A stretch of 64,000 bases of DNA, taken from NCBI GenBank assembly GCA_034509755.1, contig CM067559.1, positions 17,838,501-17,902,500 of the forward strand. Reading direction: 5' to 3'. Shown here in pieces: positions 35,611 through 46,677 of this stretch; the first letter of the stretch is position 1, and each line of letters starts with the position of its first letter. The DNA is from Anisodus tanguticus (lineage: Eukaryota; Streptophyta; Magnoliopsida; Solanales; Solanaceae). Position numbers and translations under genes: made by a program. The notes below the pieces were generated by a model that worked only from the letters and a program-made list of their open reading frames with translations, was not told where the DNA came from and ran no database searches.

Positions 35611-36907
35611 CTAGCCGCAGAAACAGCATGTCTTTTGTGAGGTTGTGTTGAAGATGAAGAAGATGGTATGGAAATTTGGTAAGTTACTAGCATTTTCTTG
35701 TTGATAAAATCTATATATATTTTTGCATTGGTGTTCTACGCTAGACAATACTTCTTCTTTAGTTTGTTCAATAGGTGGTGGGTGATTTAGATTTTTGGGA
35801 CTTGGAGGTGGTAGTACTTCTATACAATCGTAAATAGTTTCAATTAGTGATTTAGTACCGTCTATTTTAATAGTAGGATTTAATACAGAACCAATAATAT
35901 AAATAGAGGGAATAGGAATAAAATATTTTTTTATTTTGAGAAACATTTTTTTAATAATTTGCCTTATAAGTTTGGTTTTTCCATATATTCACTAAGTAAT
36001 AAAAATATTAGAGTTATATAAAATAACATAGTTGAAATAGTAGGATAATATATACCGGAAAATTCTTTTGTTGCTTGAAAAAATTTCTCTAAAAATACAA
36101 TAAGTTCGGAGATTTTTTCCCAATCACTATCTAAAATCATATCAACTGGCTTTTTATTTTGAGAGTTAAAAAATAAAGTTATAGGTAATTTATAGTCATA
36201 AGCAACAAGTAGTTGCTCCAATAAAGAATTCCACCTAGTGGATACTTCTTGTGGAATTTTTCTAAAAGGTAGTCCACAATCATGACAAATTTTTTTATAT
36301 TCTTTTCTACGTTGTACTTTATTACTTTTAAAAATAAAGTTTATAGCAAATTGTATTTTACTAAGAATGTCTTCAAAAAGTGATAGACCATCCTTTACAA
36401 TTAAGTTATATATATGGCACGCACATTTTATATGAAAATGGTCTGGAAAAGAAGGAGTTAAACTATTTTTTAAAATTGTAATTGCGTAATTGTTATTAGA
36501 AGCGTTATCTAATGTAATAGTCATAATTTTATCGGTAATTCCGTAATAATCGCACACTTGATAAATATTTTCTGCAATAAAAGTACCAAAGTGTGCCTAT
36601 CATCTATATATCTATACGCTAAAATACGTTTTTGCATAGACCATTTATAATCTATCCAATGACAAGTTACAGTTAAATAATCATGGCCGTTAGTACTACG
36701 ACCTATATCAGACGTGATGGATACTTTGCCATTAAAATGATATAATGAAAAACGTAAATATTGTTGATATTCATGCGCGAATTTAAATACATCTCTCTTA
36801 ACAGTTGACCTAGGAAAACCGTTAAAAGCAGGATTATATATATCTCTAATGTAATGAATAAACCGGGAGATGAAGGAAATGAAAAAGGCAAACCCTCCAC
36901 AAAGCAA
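35611..36907 (-). pseudogene. hAT transposase catalytic core
   Basis: Broken minus frames give the RNase H-like core: TLDNASNNNYAI (first catalytic Asp region), HIKCACHIYNLIVKDGL (the conserved CxxH insertion-domain start) and EVSTRWNSLLEQLLVAYDY. Upstream (36907-36521) reads SITSDIGRSTNGHDYLTVTC-like sequence, the W-S-NG-Y---T-H segment of the family. Several stops and shifts separate these parts, so no active transposase is made. Confidence 0.85.
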
Positions 36908-37079
36908 CTAATTTTGATATTGCTTCCCTATCTCTATGTTTATTGTATTTAGAGCCTACAATTCCCCCCGTCATAGGGTTAATTTGACCCCGTACTTGGT
37001 CCGAGACAAGATCGTATGTGAACCTTGTCCCGATGGAGCGGGCGTTTGCGCACCCGGTTTTGAAGCCCGGTATTGGGCA

Positions 37080-37560
37080 TACCTAGCTGGATGAGCACTT
37101 ACTACGTGTCTAATTAAACCCCCCGTCCCACCGTGACCTTTTCCAGTTTTAAATTTTAAAACATTTTTACAAATTTTACATATGGCTACTTGATTCTCTA
37201 CGTCCCTATCAAAAAATGTCCATGCATCTCGATTTTAATGGTCGTTTTTTGGACCTCGTCTCATACTAGGGGGAATAGGAGGTATTTCAGTTGAAGGTGC
37301 ACTAGTGGGTGTGTTGTCATCAACATTAGTGGGTATATCATCTAGATCATCGTCTAAATTAAAGTCTTCTTGAGTTCCAGAAAATAGCTCCTGGCCTAAA
37401 TCTAATGGTATTGTAGGAAAATGTTGAGTATTAACAAAATCATCCTGTGTAGGAATAAGATGACTAGAAGAAGTACCCTTGCCCTGGTTGCCCCTACTAG
37501 AAGAAGCACCCTTACCCTTACCCTTAAACATACCTTTCAATCCTTCCATTTTAATTATGA
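37080..37560 (-). pseudogene. hAT transposase N-terminus with BED zinc finger
   Basis: The frame begins near 37548 (MEGLKGMFKGKGKG), with a Ser/Gly-rich then acidic N-terminal region to 37235. The next stretch of the minus strand continues WTFFDRDVENQVAICKICKN and KTGKGHGGTGGLIRHV. This is a BED zinc finger (CxxC...H...H), usually a DNA-binding module of plant hAT transposases. A stop lies just before it, near 37236. Confidence 0.8.
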
Positions 37561-37561
37561 T

Positions 37562-37591
<30 letters not shown>
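37562..37591. repeat. (AAAT)n microsatellite
   Basis: About seven AAAT/AATA tetranucleotide units in the 5' leader of the hAT transposase region. Confidence 0.85.
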
Positions 37592-37592
<1 letters not shown>

Positions 37593-38421
37593 AAATACAA
37601 TAAAATTAAATGATCTAAATAAACAGACAATAATAATTTAATGAAGGAACGAATGTACCAAACGCCGACGTAACGTCGACGTGTAATCGAGAGGTTGAAA
37701 ATTGAAACTTTGCTCGATGGAAGATCCTCAAGCTAGTTGCCAACTTCACTACCAATTCCCAAATGAATAAATAAAATTGAATATTTAGCAAACAATGTAG
37801 ACTTGTAGAGAGATATATTGAGAAATTAGAGAGATTGTAGGAAGATTTGTGAGAAAGATGAAGAGAAAATGAGTTATTTATAGTTGAAAAATTGGGTTAA
37901 AGTGTAAATATAATAACTTATGGGTTAAAAATAAATATTAAGGGGTAGGGGGTTGGGGGAGGGGGGGGCTAAAATGGTCGTTGGTCAACGGCCATAATCT
38001 AAAATGGCCGTTGGTGCAACGGCCATTTTTGCAAAGGGGCGGGGTCGGGGTCGGGGTCGGGGTCGGGGCGGGGTCGGGTCTCGCGGGCCTGGGGCGGGCT
38101 CGGGTCTCGCGGGACGAGACATCGTCCCGTCCCGAGTTCGAGTCCCGCCCCCGTAATTTTATTTTTTTTTTTTGGCGGGGTCGGGGCGGGACCGGGACGG
38201 GCTCGGGTCGGGGTCGGGCTGTCCCGGCCCACTGGCCAGCCCTACTTTATCCTACTTTTCTTGATGCTCTTTTCAAGTTTTGTTGGGCACCTCTCTCTTA
38301 TTTGAATGATCTCAATAATTTACTAACTCCCAAAGCTATCCTGTTGAAATATCATGCCTGCAATTGCAGACTATTTGGTTTTTGTCCCTTTTTACTTAAT
38401 ACCAGAAAAACATGACAATCC

Positions 38422-38768
38422 TGTTAAACAAGGCAATATATCTGTGATATACACCCAATATACAAGAATGTATATCACGGGCAAATGGGACAATGGCCCA
38501 ACACGGAAGCCCAGCAAAGGGGAAGATCTCGGAGCCCATCACGGGATTGGTATCTTGTACCAATCTTGTATATATGATATATATATTTGATGTATATTGT
38601 AGTGTATTTGTTACCTAAATTAGGATTATACACTTATCATAATTGTATAGTTAGAATTATGGTAGAATAAGGTTTTAGGAATAGAATAGGAATATGATTC
38701 TCCTATTTTGTAACTTGTATAAATACCTATTCAATTAATGAAAATAATCAAGGGGATTATTTCTTTCA
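38422..38768 (+). repeat. 5' LTR of copia element (38.4-43.6 kb)
   Basis: 347 bp, collinear with 43282-43627. It carries ATATATCACGGGC and GGTATCTTGTACCAATC boxes (the latter a hairpin). A TATA-like TTGTATAAATACC lies near 38715. Confidence 0.92.
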
Positions 38769-38930
38769 TGGTATCAAGAGACTAGGTCTAACAAAATTTT
38801 CTCTCCCAAAATTTTGTACACTTTCGACCGACCCCCCCCCCCCTCGGGTTTTCTCTTCCAAAATTTGTCTTCCGTTCTCAAAATATCTCTTACTATTCCC
38901 AAATTTCCTCTCCTTCGTTGTTCTTTCAAT

Positions 38931-39600
38931 ATGTCTAAGAAAAATTATCATCCTGCCCTCATGGTTTCTAACGTCAAGAACAGTATCCCTATTGTGCTTG
39001 AGATGAAAAACGTCCAATATGCGACGTGGGCAGAGTTGTTTAAAATTCACGCTATCTCCCATCAAGTTATCCATCACATAATTCCTCCCGCTACACCTCT
39101 TCCCGTGGAGGATCCTCAGTTATGGATTACTCTGGATGCTACCGTTCTCCAGTGAATCTATTCCACTATTTCGGTTGACCTTTTACAAATGATTATTGAG
39201 CCGGATACCACGGCTATGGCTACCTGGAATAGATTGCGTGACATATTCCAAGATAACCAACATTCACGTGTCGTCACACTCGAACAGGAATTCTCTCTAG
39301 TTCGCATGGAAGAATTTCCAAATGTCTCTGCATATTGCAAGAAACTCAAGGAGTTAGTGGATCAACTCCGTAATGTTGGTGCACCTGTAACAAATAATCG
39401 TTTGGTTCTACAATTGGTTGCCGGCCTTTTGGAGGCCTATAATGGTGTTGGAACTCTCCTTCATCAAAGCAACCCTCTTCCCGCCTTTTATCAAGCCCAC
39501 TTCCCGCCTTTTATCAAGCCCGCTCCATGCTTACTTTGGAATAAGCCGGTTTGGCAAAAAAGGTGGCTACCGGAGCAAGCCCCGTCATCATGATGGCGTC
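38931..39600 (+). pseudogene. Copia gag
   Basis: MSKKNYHPALMVSNVKNSIP starts at 38931, followed by VQYATWAELFKIHAISHQVI, a gag N-terminal segment. A stop lies at about 39153. The same frame resumes with MATWNRLRDIFQDNQHSRVV and CKKLKELVDQLRNVGAPVTN, the UBN2-like gag core. A short internal duplication (TCCCGCCTTTTATCAAGCCC, twice within 39478-39525) disrupts the frame further. Basic and Gly/Asn-rich sequence with no CCHC knuckle follows to about 39750. Confidence 0.85.
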
Positions 39601-40059
39601 CTCCCCAAGTTCTTCGGGTTTTGTTGAGAATTCGGGTCAAAACCATACTCATGGCGGCGGAAAAAATAATCGTAAAAATAATAACAAAAATCGCAGGGGC
39701 AAACGCGGCGGTTCCGGTGGTCAGCAAGCAGGAAGTGGGCCCCGTCCAGTGAACAGTGGCCCACCACCCCCTGGTCCTAGCAGTGGGCCCATGGCAGTTG
39801 GGCTAGGGCAATGGGCCGTGGGCCAGCAGCCCCTACTTCCCAGCGAATCCCAACGCCGGTGGGGGCGGCCGGCCTTTCGGGCCCAAAGAACCAACGGTGG
39901 CGGCCCGGCGCCGCGTGGCCGATGGCCCGTGGCGCCGGCGGCCTACGGCCCGATTCGGTCCCGTCCTGGAATACATGGGCCCCGACCTCCGCAAGTCCAC
40001 CACGCAGTAGGCCCCACTCAGACCGATATTGAGGTCGCGATGCACACATTGGGGTTGAC

Positions 40060-40330
40060 TCAACTGGACTCAAATTGTTATATGGACACCGGTGCCACTA
40101 CCCACATGACTTCCGATTCAGGCACTCTCTCATCTTATTCCAATTTGAGCAACCCTCGGGGTATAATTGTTGGTAATGACAACTCTATTCCAATTCTAGG
40201 TTATGGTCAAAAAATGTTATCTCCCCCCAATCCACCCCTTATCTTGAAAAATACTTTACATGCCCCAAAATTGATTAAAAACTTAGTGTATGTCCGAAAG
40301 TTCACCACTGAATTCCGTTTCTGTTGAATT
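40060..40330 (+). pseudogene. Copia aspartic protease
   Basis: NCYMDTGATTHMTSDSGTLS carries the DTGA active site. GIIVGNDNSIPILGYGQ and NTLHAPKLIKNLVYVRKF follow, the usual copia layout. A frame change near 40300-40330 leads into SVSVEFDLFGFSMKDFKTG, the linker to integrase. Confidence 0.88.
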
Positions 40331-40439
40331 TGATCTGTTTGGTTTCTCTATGAAGGATTTCAAGACAGGGAATCATCTCGTGAGGTGTGATAGTAGGGGG
40401 GATCTGTATCCTATCATGCCCGATTTCAGTCCATCGAGA

Positions 40440-41400
40440 CAAGCCTTGCCATCCGCCTTTGCAGCCATTTCTCCTTCCTTGTGGCATGCTCGTCTTGGTC
40501 ATCCGGGATCCTCTATTTTATCCGCTTTAGAGAAAATAGTTTTATTTCGGGTAAGGGTACGAGTCGTACTCCAAATTGTCAATCTTGTTCGTTAGGAAAA
40601 ATTGTTAAGTTGCCATTTGTATACTCAAATTCTCATACTTCAATGTCATTTGATATTATTCATAGCGACCTATGGACGTCTCCTGTTCTTAGTTCGTTGG
40701 GTCATCGATATTATGTTCTCATTTTAGATGATTATTCTAAATTTTTGTGAACATTTACAATTGCGAATAAATCACAAGTGTTTTCAGTCTTCATAAAATT
40801 TAGAGCGTTCATTCGTACCCAATTCGAAAGAGAAATAAAAAATATTCAATGTGATAATGGGAAAGAGTATGACAGTAAGAGTTTCGAGAGTTCTGTGCTA
40901 ATAATAGGATCAATTTTCATTTTTCGTGTCCTCATACATCTTCACAAAATGGGAAATCCGAACGCAAAATTCATTCCATAAATAACATTGTCCGAACTCT
41001 CTTAATTCATGCTTCCATACCCCCATATTTTTGGCATCATGCTCTACAAATGGCCACATATCTCCTTAACATAATTCCTTCCAAAGGTCTGACATATTCT
41101 TCCCCCCTCCAAATCCTATATAATAAGAACCCTTCTTATTCTCATCTTCGGGTTTTTGGGTGCTTGTGTTATCCGTTATTCCCATCCACCACAATTAACA
41201 AACTTCAGGCCCGGTCTACTGCGTGTGTGTTTTTGGGTTATCCGTCTAATCATCGTGGTTATAAATGCTTTGATTTATCCTCCAAGAAAATCATCATTAA
41301 TCGCCATGTAATTTTTGATGAAACTCAATTTCCATTTACTAAAGTCCATACTCCCGAGCCTAGTTCGTATAATTTTTTGGATGATGGTATATCTCCGTAT
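40440..41400 (+). pseudogene. Copia integrase
   Basis: LWHARLGHPGSSILSAL and CQSCSLGKIVKLPF make up the HHCC zinc finger, in two frames. HSDLWTSPVLSSLGHRYYVL and ILDDYSKFL carry the first core residues. IQCDNGKEYDSKSFES supplies the next Asp region, where the family has DNGxEF. After frame shifts MATYLLNIIPSKGLTYSSPL and FGCLCYPLFPSTTINKL continue the C-terminal part. Stops near 40748 and 40980 disable it. Confidence 0.85.
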
Positions 41401-41719
41401 ATTACTCATCATTTTTCGGACATGTCCCGCACCCAAAATCCTCCAGCGGGGCTATTGCCCGCTAGACCTACCGTTCCGTCACAGTTTCTAGTAGCTGGAA
41501 CAGTTCCAGCGATTGGGTCAGTCCAGCCCAATTCTGGAATTGTTCCAGTTTCAGCCCCAGATTACCGATTTGGGCCAGCAAGTCCACTGCCTGCTGGCCA
41601 GTCCGTCCCGAGCCTAGTAAATTCCCAAAATTCACTAAATTCTTCCACGAGTCATAGACCGGTCACTCGTAGTCAGCGGGGTATTTTTACACCTAAAAGA
41701 CATTTTAATTTACATTCTA

Positions 41720-43287
41720 ATGTCTCTAAATTCCCCTTGCCCCATAATCCTATGTCCGCCTTAAACAACCCGAATTGGAAAATTGCTATGATCGATGAAT
41801 ATAATGCTCTTATTGATAATAAGACGTGGGAGTTGGTGCCCCATCCATCTGGTATTAATACTATCAGGTCTATGTGGATTTTTGCTCATAAGGAGAATTC
41901 AGATGGGTCAACTGCTCGACATAAGGCGCGCCTTGTAGGTGATGGTAAGACTCAGTAGGTTGGGATAGATTGTGGTGAGACGTTTAGTCCAGTGGTCAAA
42001 CCGGATACCATTCGCACTGTGCTTAGCTTGGCTCTTTCAAAGACTTGGCATATTCATCAGTTGGATGTCAAGAATGCTTTCCTACATGGTGATCTCAAGG
42101 AAACAGTCTATATGCATCAGCCGTTAGGTTTCAGGGATCCCAACCGTCCTCATCATGTCTGTTTGTTGAAGAAGTCCTTATATGGGCTTAAGCAGTCTCC
42201 ACGGGCCTGGTATACAAGGTTTTTTGACTATGTTTCGACTATTGGGTTCACTCACAGCAGGTCAGATAATTCATTGTTCATCTACCATCGTGGTTCGTCC
42301 TTGACCTACATTCTGTTATATGTGAATGATATCATTTTGACTGCCTCTTCCGATGTCTTACGCCAGTCTATCATGGCCATGCTCAGTTCTGAGTTTGCTA
42401 TGAAAGACTTAGGGCCCTTGAGTTATTTTTTGGGGATTGCCGTCAAGCGTCATTCAGGTGGTTTGTTTTTGTCTCAAAGAAAGTATGCGGTTGAGATCAT
42501 CGAAAGGGCTGGGATGTCATCCTGTAAGTCCACTTCCACTCCAGTTGATACAAAGCCCTAACTTAGTGCAGAGGTCAGCGCACCATACGAGGACCCGACC
42601 CGCTATCGCAGTCTTGCAGGGGCCCTTCAGTGTCTTACGTTTACCAGACCGGATATTACGTATGTTGTTTAGCAGGTGTGTTTATTCATGCATGATCCCA
42701 GATTTGAACACATGAATGCAATCAAACGCATAATCTGGTATATTCAAGGGACACTGTACTATGGTTTACATTTGTATCCTTCATCGACATCCACACTTGT
42801 CTCATACACAGATGCAGATTGGGGTGGTTGTCCGGACTCCAGACGATCTACGTCAGGATATTGTATGTTCCTTGGCAACAACTTGGTCTCCTGGTCTGCA
42901 AAGCGTCAGGCGACTCTATCCCGCTCAAGTGCCGAGGTAAAATATCGAGGGGTAGCTAATGTGGTCTCAGAATCATGTTGGTTACGTAACTTGCTGTTAG
43001 AGCTTCATTGCCTCATTCAGAAGGCAACCTTAGTATATTGTGATAATGTTAGTGCCATCTACCTCTCAGGTAATCCGGTTCAGCACCAACGCACTAAGCA
43101 TATCGAAATGGACATTCACTTTGTCCGTGAAAAGGTTTCTCGGGGGCAGGTACGCGTATGTCATATCCCGTCGAGATATCAAGTTGCAGACATCTTTACA
43201 AAGGGTCTTCCCTCGGTACTCTTTGAAGATTTTAGGGACAGTCTCAGCGTTCGAAGACCGCCCGCTATGACTGCGGGGGTGTGTTAA
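41720..43287 (+). pseudogene. Copia reverse transcriptase-RNase H
   Basis: NPNWKIAMIDEYNALIDNKT starts the domain. A stop at about 41956 interrupts before VGIDCGETFSPVV. LDVKNAFLHGDLKETVYMHQ and KSLYGLKQSPRAWYTRF follow. The catalytic YVDD reads YVND (LLYVNDIILTASS), which would abolish RT activity. Further stops lie near 42559 and 42670. RNase H (SYTDADWGGCPDSRRSTSGY, SSAEVKYRGVANV, with EAEY changed to EVKY) extends to ADIFTKGLPSVLFEDFRDSL just before the 3' LTR. Confidence 0.9.
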
Positions 43288-43627
43288 ACAAGGCAATATA
43301 CCCGTGATATACACCCAATATACAAGAATGTATATCACGGGCAAATGGGACAATGGCCCAACACGGAAGCCCAGCAAAGGGCAGATCTCGGAGCCCATCA
43401 CGGGATTGGTATCTTGTACCAATCTTGTATATATGGTATATATATTTGATGTATATTGTAGTGTATTTGTTACCTAAATTAGGATTATACACTTACCATA
43501 ATTGTATAGTTAAAATTATGGTAGAATAAGGTTTTAGGAATAGAATAGGAATAAGATTCTCCTATTTTATAACTTGTATAAATGCCTATTCAATTAATGA
43601 AAATAATCAAGGGGATTATTTCTTTCA
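43282..43627 (+). repeat. 3' LTR of copia element, next to host gene
   Basis: 346 bp, reading toward the RLK-type gene whose ATG is at 43857. It could supply promoter or transcription-start signals (TATA-like TTGTATAAATGCC near 43574), but expression cannot be judged from sequence. Confidence 0.92.
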
Positions 43628-43856
43628 ACTTCACTTTCCGTTTCTGGGTCACACTTCCCACATTTTTTTCTTCCCCTTAAGAAACTTTCAGTTACTTTCC
43701 AATTCTTGATCTTGGAAAATTTGCTTGATATCAACTTCAATCACTGCTCAGTACAAAGAAGGAAGTTTTTTTGTTGCTTTAAGCAGGATAACTGAAGTTT
43801 GGTAAGATGGGTTACTGAGGAATAATCAATAATTGAAGTTATTAATTGGGATTGAG
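43628..43856 (+). promoter_or_regulatory. Presumed 5' UTR/proximal promoter of the RLK-type gene
   Basis: 229 bp between the copia 3' LTR and the first in-frame ATG. It is pyrimidine-rich near 43640-43700, as expected for a plant 5' UTR. The original upstream promoter is displaced by 5.2 kb of copia insertion. Confidence 0.45.
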
Positions 43857-45466
43857 ATGAATCTGCGGCAGAAGAGTGAAATTGATAGAAGCTTTGATGT
43901 GGGAAAGAGAGTTGTGCTTGTTGCTGTGAAAGCTTCGAGAGATAGTGCGTTTATCTGGGCATTAACTCATGTGGTTCAACCTGGGGATTCTATTAAACTG
44001 CTGGTGCTCATTCCTACTCATAGCTCAAGTAAACAATTTTTTCTGCCCTAACATACATTTACATACTACTAGTTGTATTAGAAATGCATTTATGAGTATA
44101 ATTCTTACTTTATGCCAGGCATCAACCTTTCAACTTTGTTGTAGTTAGGCGAAAATCAGCTTCTGGATGGTGTTCCTCGTTTTATGTTTCATTTTACGTT
44201 TGGCCAAAATCTTTATCAGTTATTGCAGGAGAGTTGCAATTTAGACGATTACCCTGCTTTGAATTTTGTCAACTTGCTACCTATTTTGTTTCCTTCACTA
44301 AGCGAAAGTTCAGCGTTTTCCCCTGATAATGAATAGGCAGATGGAAAGGAGCCTTAGAGTAATGGGTAAAGTTGCTGTCATGTGACCAGGAAGTCACAGG
44401 TTCGAGCCGTGGAAACATACTCAAATGCAAGGTAAGGCCGCGTACAATAGACCCGGACCCTGCGCAAAGCGGGAGCTTAGTGCACCGAGCTGCCCTTCTT
44501 TTCATGAATAGGTAGATTCTTCCAGAATTATAGTCATTGCCCTATTTAACTTGATCTGCGCAAGAATTAAGCTAGTTACGCGTGTGATTCTAAGTTCTTC
44601 AGTCTTATCGTCCGTACTTTCAGTGGCTACAGAAAAAATTGTTAAAGTAACTTGAACTTGGTACCTACACTTTCAAGTAAAAGGCTTTGGGGTTTTCCTA
44701 GATTAATTAACAGTGATTACACAACTAGCAACTCGAGATCACTGTCTAGAACGACTTTAGATCAAAATGATTTCATTTCAGAATCATGCACTCAAATGTT
44801 GCTTCAATTTCATGATATATATGATCGGAATAAAGTAAGTGATCCATCTAATTCTGAAATCTTAGTTCCCTCATATAGGATTCCCACATCATTCAGTTGT
44901 GTCTCACAGATGAAGGTGAAGGTCAAAGTTATTTCAGGGTCACAGTCTGGAGTAGTTGCTGCTGAAGCCAGGAGAGTTCACACTCGATGGGTCGTATTGG
45001 ATAAGTAATACGGTCTACATCTTATTTCATGTTCCCATATAAATACTTTGTGTCTCGCATCTGATTAAAATGTAGGTGTTCTCTTGGTGTTAAATGCATA
45101 TTTCCTTGATGACTCCTTGTCCAGGCGAATGAAAAAAGAGGCCAGACTCTGTATGGAACAACTGGAATGCAATATTGTTCAGATGAAAAATTCTCAACCA
45201 AAAGTGCTTCGTTTGAACTTCATTAGATCCCCCAACACTGAAACTAAAGCCTCCCGTACGTCACAAACATCGTCAAAACATTTAGGTGAAAAGTCTGATG
45301 ACCATTGGAATGAGATTCGGGTGCCAAACGAGACTCCAGCAAGTAGTCCAGAGCATTTATCATTCACCACAACTGACGCTGGTACTTCCTCAATTTCTAG
45401 TCTAGACATAGGGACCTCTCCGCTTTTCTCTTCTGAGATCAATTGGGATATTAAGAAGAGTTTTTC
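43857..45466 (+). pseudogene. RLK-type gene, 5' half: Usp-like N-terminal domain (exons 1-3a)
   Basis: This is the N-terminal half of a plant gene of the type usually named inactive protein kinase SELMODRAFT_444075-like (Usp-like domain plus receptor-like cytoplasmic kinase). Exon 1 (43857 to about 44029) encodes KRVVLVAVKASRDSAFIWAL and THVVQPGDSIKLLVLIP. Exon 2 (about 44675-45004) holds LWGFPRLINSD and KVKVISGSQSGVVAAEARRV. Exon 3 (from 45125, after CCAG) holds EQLECNIVQMKNSQPKVLRL and GTSSISSLDIGTSPLFSSEI. The expected exon-2 acceptor at about 44673 reads TTTCAAGT rather than TTTCAG, so splicing may be impaired. Exon 3 breaks at about 45466, where pararetroviral DNA begins. The other half starts at about 59874. 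Confidence 0.85.
44329..44517 (+). mobile_element. Au-SINE in intron 1
   Basis: The SINE body (44343-44503) reads GGAGCCTTAGAGTAATGGGT, then CAGGTTCGAGCCGTGGAAAC (pol III B box) and GGGAGCTTAGTGCACCGAGC, the consensus features of angiosperm Au-SINEs. A 14-bp TSD flanks it (ATGAATAGGCAGAT at 44329-44342, ATGAATAGGTAGAT at 44504-44517) with one mismatch. It lies in sense orientation inside the intron between exons 1 and 2. Confidence 0.9.
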
Positions 45467-45539
45467 ACATAAATGCAATCTTTACGGAGAGCCTCGGTTC
45501 GGGTCAGATCCCGAGTGAGATGTTCTAGCCTCTTTATAC

Positions 45540-45551
45540 GCTCTGATACCA
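45540..45551 (-). promoter_or_regulatory. Viral primer-binding site (tRNA-Met)
   Basis: The minus strand reads TGGTATCAGAGC, the tRNA-Met-complementary site where caulimovirid minus-strand DNA synthesis starts. It lies just outside the left end of the inverted repeat, and the right arm lacks it. About 70 bp between it and the host exon (45467-45539) is probably also viral. Confidence 0.75.
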
Positions 45552-46108
45552 ATTTCTGTGCGGATCTTTTTATCATCTATTAACCCTGAAGAGGGTAGGA
45601 ATATAGATGGTAGATTGATAAGTTTATCAAATAATATGCATGTAGTAGGGAGACGGGGAGTATCAACTCAAATTTCATTTTTTAAATAAAAGTCTATAAT
45701 CTTTAACCAATATAAATATCATAATTGCAGAGATTAACATTTATCAAGATCATAATTAAAAACACATAGTCTAGAAATCATACCTCTTAATCAGAATTTC
45801 AGATCACCAGAGATCTCAACCTTACCCTTGGCTCTGCTTCCCTTCTTCTTCCACGAATATGCGGGATGATTAGCCTAGGTGCGTGGGAGTTCTCAACAGA
45901 ATATCCTCTAAAATTCTTGCTAAGGTGCAGGTTTATAGACTGATATGGTTATAATTATAATCTTTCAAAGTGTTCTTATCTCTGGTATTATGGTATTATA
46001 ATTGATCTTGACTATAGACTAGAGAGGAAGTTTAGCGAGTCATAGAGATTCACAAGTAAGAAATTGTATAGGATATTTTTCGAATGAATAATCAGATTAC
46101 AAGAGGCT

Positions 46109-46215
46109 CCTTATATAGATGACCTCGGCTGATAATTGCTTTTCAAAAGTTGTAAATAGTAATCACTTTTTCAAAAGTCGTAAAGTAAACAGTAATCGCT
46201 TTTCCAAAAGTCTAA
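46109..46215 (-). promoter_or_regulatory. Viral promoter, left arm
   Basis: The minus strand reads CTATATAAGG (46109-46118), preceded upstream (to 46215) by direct repeats of ACTTTTGAAAAAGTGATTAC-type sequence. It is the counterpart of the right-arm promoter at 59220-59323. It points toward 45.5 kb, that is, antisense into the 5' half of the RLK-type gene. Confidence 0.7.
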
Positions 46216-46424
46216 AGTGCTACAGTTTGTCTGCTTGATTTTTCAAAAAGTTGTTTGTCTTGTTCTTCTTGGTAATTCTGCTTTCCAGGTGTCTTCCTTG
46301 ATAACCTCTTCTTCTTTCCAGGTGTTTTTGATAATATCTCTTTTATGATTGAGTTGATCTTCTGTCCGATTCTCTTTTGTCTTGTCATGATTTTGTTAAG
46401 ATATGATAGTACGAAGTAATACAT
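46212..46424 (-). CDS. Small basic ORF between TAV and promoter, left arm
   Basis: A 70-residue frame open in both arms (right copy 59007-59219). From MTRQKR onward it is Lys/Gln-rich and contains a repeated KTPGK unit. Substitutions between the arms leave it open. I do not recognise it. Its overlap with the promoter region makes a real protein doubtful. Confidence 0.3.
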   Translation of the reverse strand: MYYFVLSYLNKIMTRQKRIGQKINSIIKEILSKTPGKKKRLSRKTPGKQNYQEEQDKQLFEKSSRQTVAL

Positions 46425-46431
46425 GGTAATA

Positions 46432-46640
46432 AATTGGGCTGCAAGTAGTAAATACTACAGGCTCCCTGTTCAGAGTATCTTGTTGGGCTGCAAGTAGTGA
46501 AAACTATAGGCTCCCTGTTCAAAGTATTCATTTGGGCTGCAAGTAGTTAAAACTACTAGCTCCCTGTTCAAAGTATTCATTTGGGCTGCAAGTAGTTAAA
46601 ACTACAGGCTCCCTATTCAGTTGGGTTTCAAGTAGCAAAG
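46432..46640 (-). repeat. 49-bp tandem repeats, left arm
   Basis: This is the counterpart of the right-arm block at 58802-58998. Each unit contains GGGCTGCAAGTAGT and AACTACAGGCTCCCTGTTCA. See the right-arm entry for details. Confidence 0.9.
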
Positions 46641-46677
46641 CTACATGATCCATTTGTTCAAGTAGTAAATCAGATCC

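Larger units (their letters stand above)
34669..38252 (-). mobile_element. hAT-superfamily DNA transposon, decayed
   Basis: The element (34677-38244, 3.57 kb) is flanked by the 8-bp TSD CTTTATCC (34669-34676 and 38245-38252), the hAT size. The right end, in reverse complement, reads TAGGGCTGGCCAGTGGGCCG. The left end reads TAGGAGTGGGCCGGGCTC and appears to lack about 9 bp of the TIR. Both subterminal regions are dense arrays of GGGTCGG/GGGGCGG words (34681-34870 and 38030-38225). The minus strand encodes a zf-BED and hAT transposase in several broken frames. Confidence 0.9.
38422..43627 (+). mobile_element. Ty1/copia element with two LTRs, coding-dead
   Basis: LTRs at 38422-38768 and 43282-43627 start TGTTAAACAAGG and end TTATTTCTTTCA. 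They differ at roughly ten positions in about 346 bp, so the insertion is fairly young. A PBS-like TGGTATCAAGAGAC follows the 5' LTR, and a purine tract TGCGGGGGTG precedes the 3' LTR. Gag, protease, integrase, RT and RNase H are all recognisable, but many stops and shifts interrupt them. The 5-bp flanks differ (AATCC against ACTTC), so no TSD is visible. The 3' LTR ends 229 bp before the host gene's ATG. Confidence 0.9.

Noticed and set aside
44390..44420. tRNA-like box (GTTCGAGCCGTGG)
   Set aside because: It is the B box of an Au-SINE with poly-T end and 14-bp TSD, not a tRNA gene.
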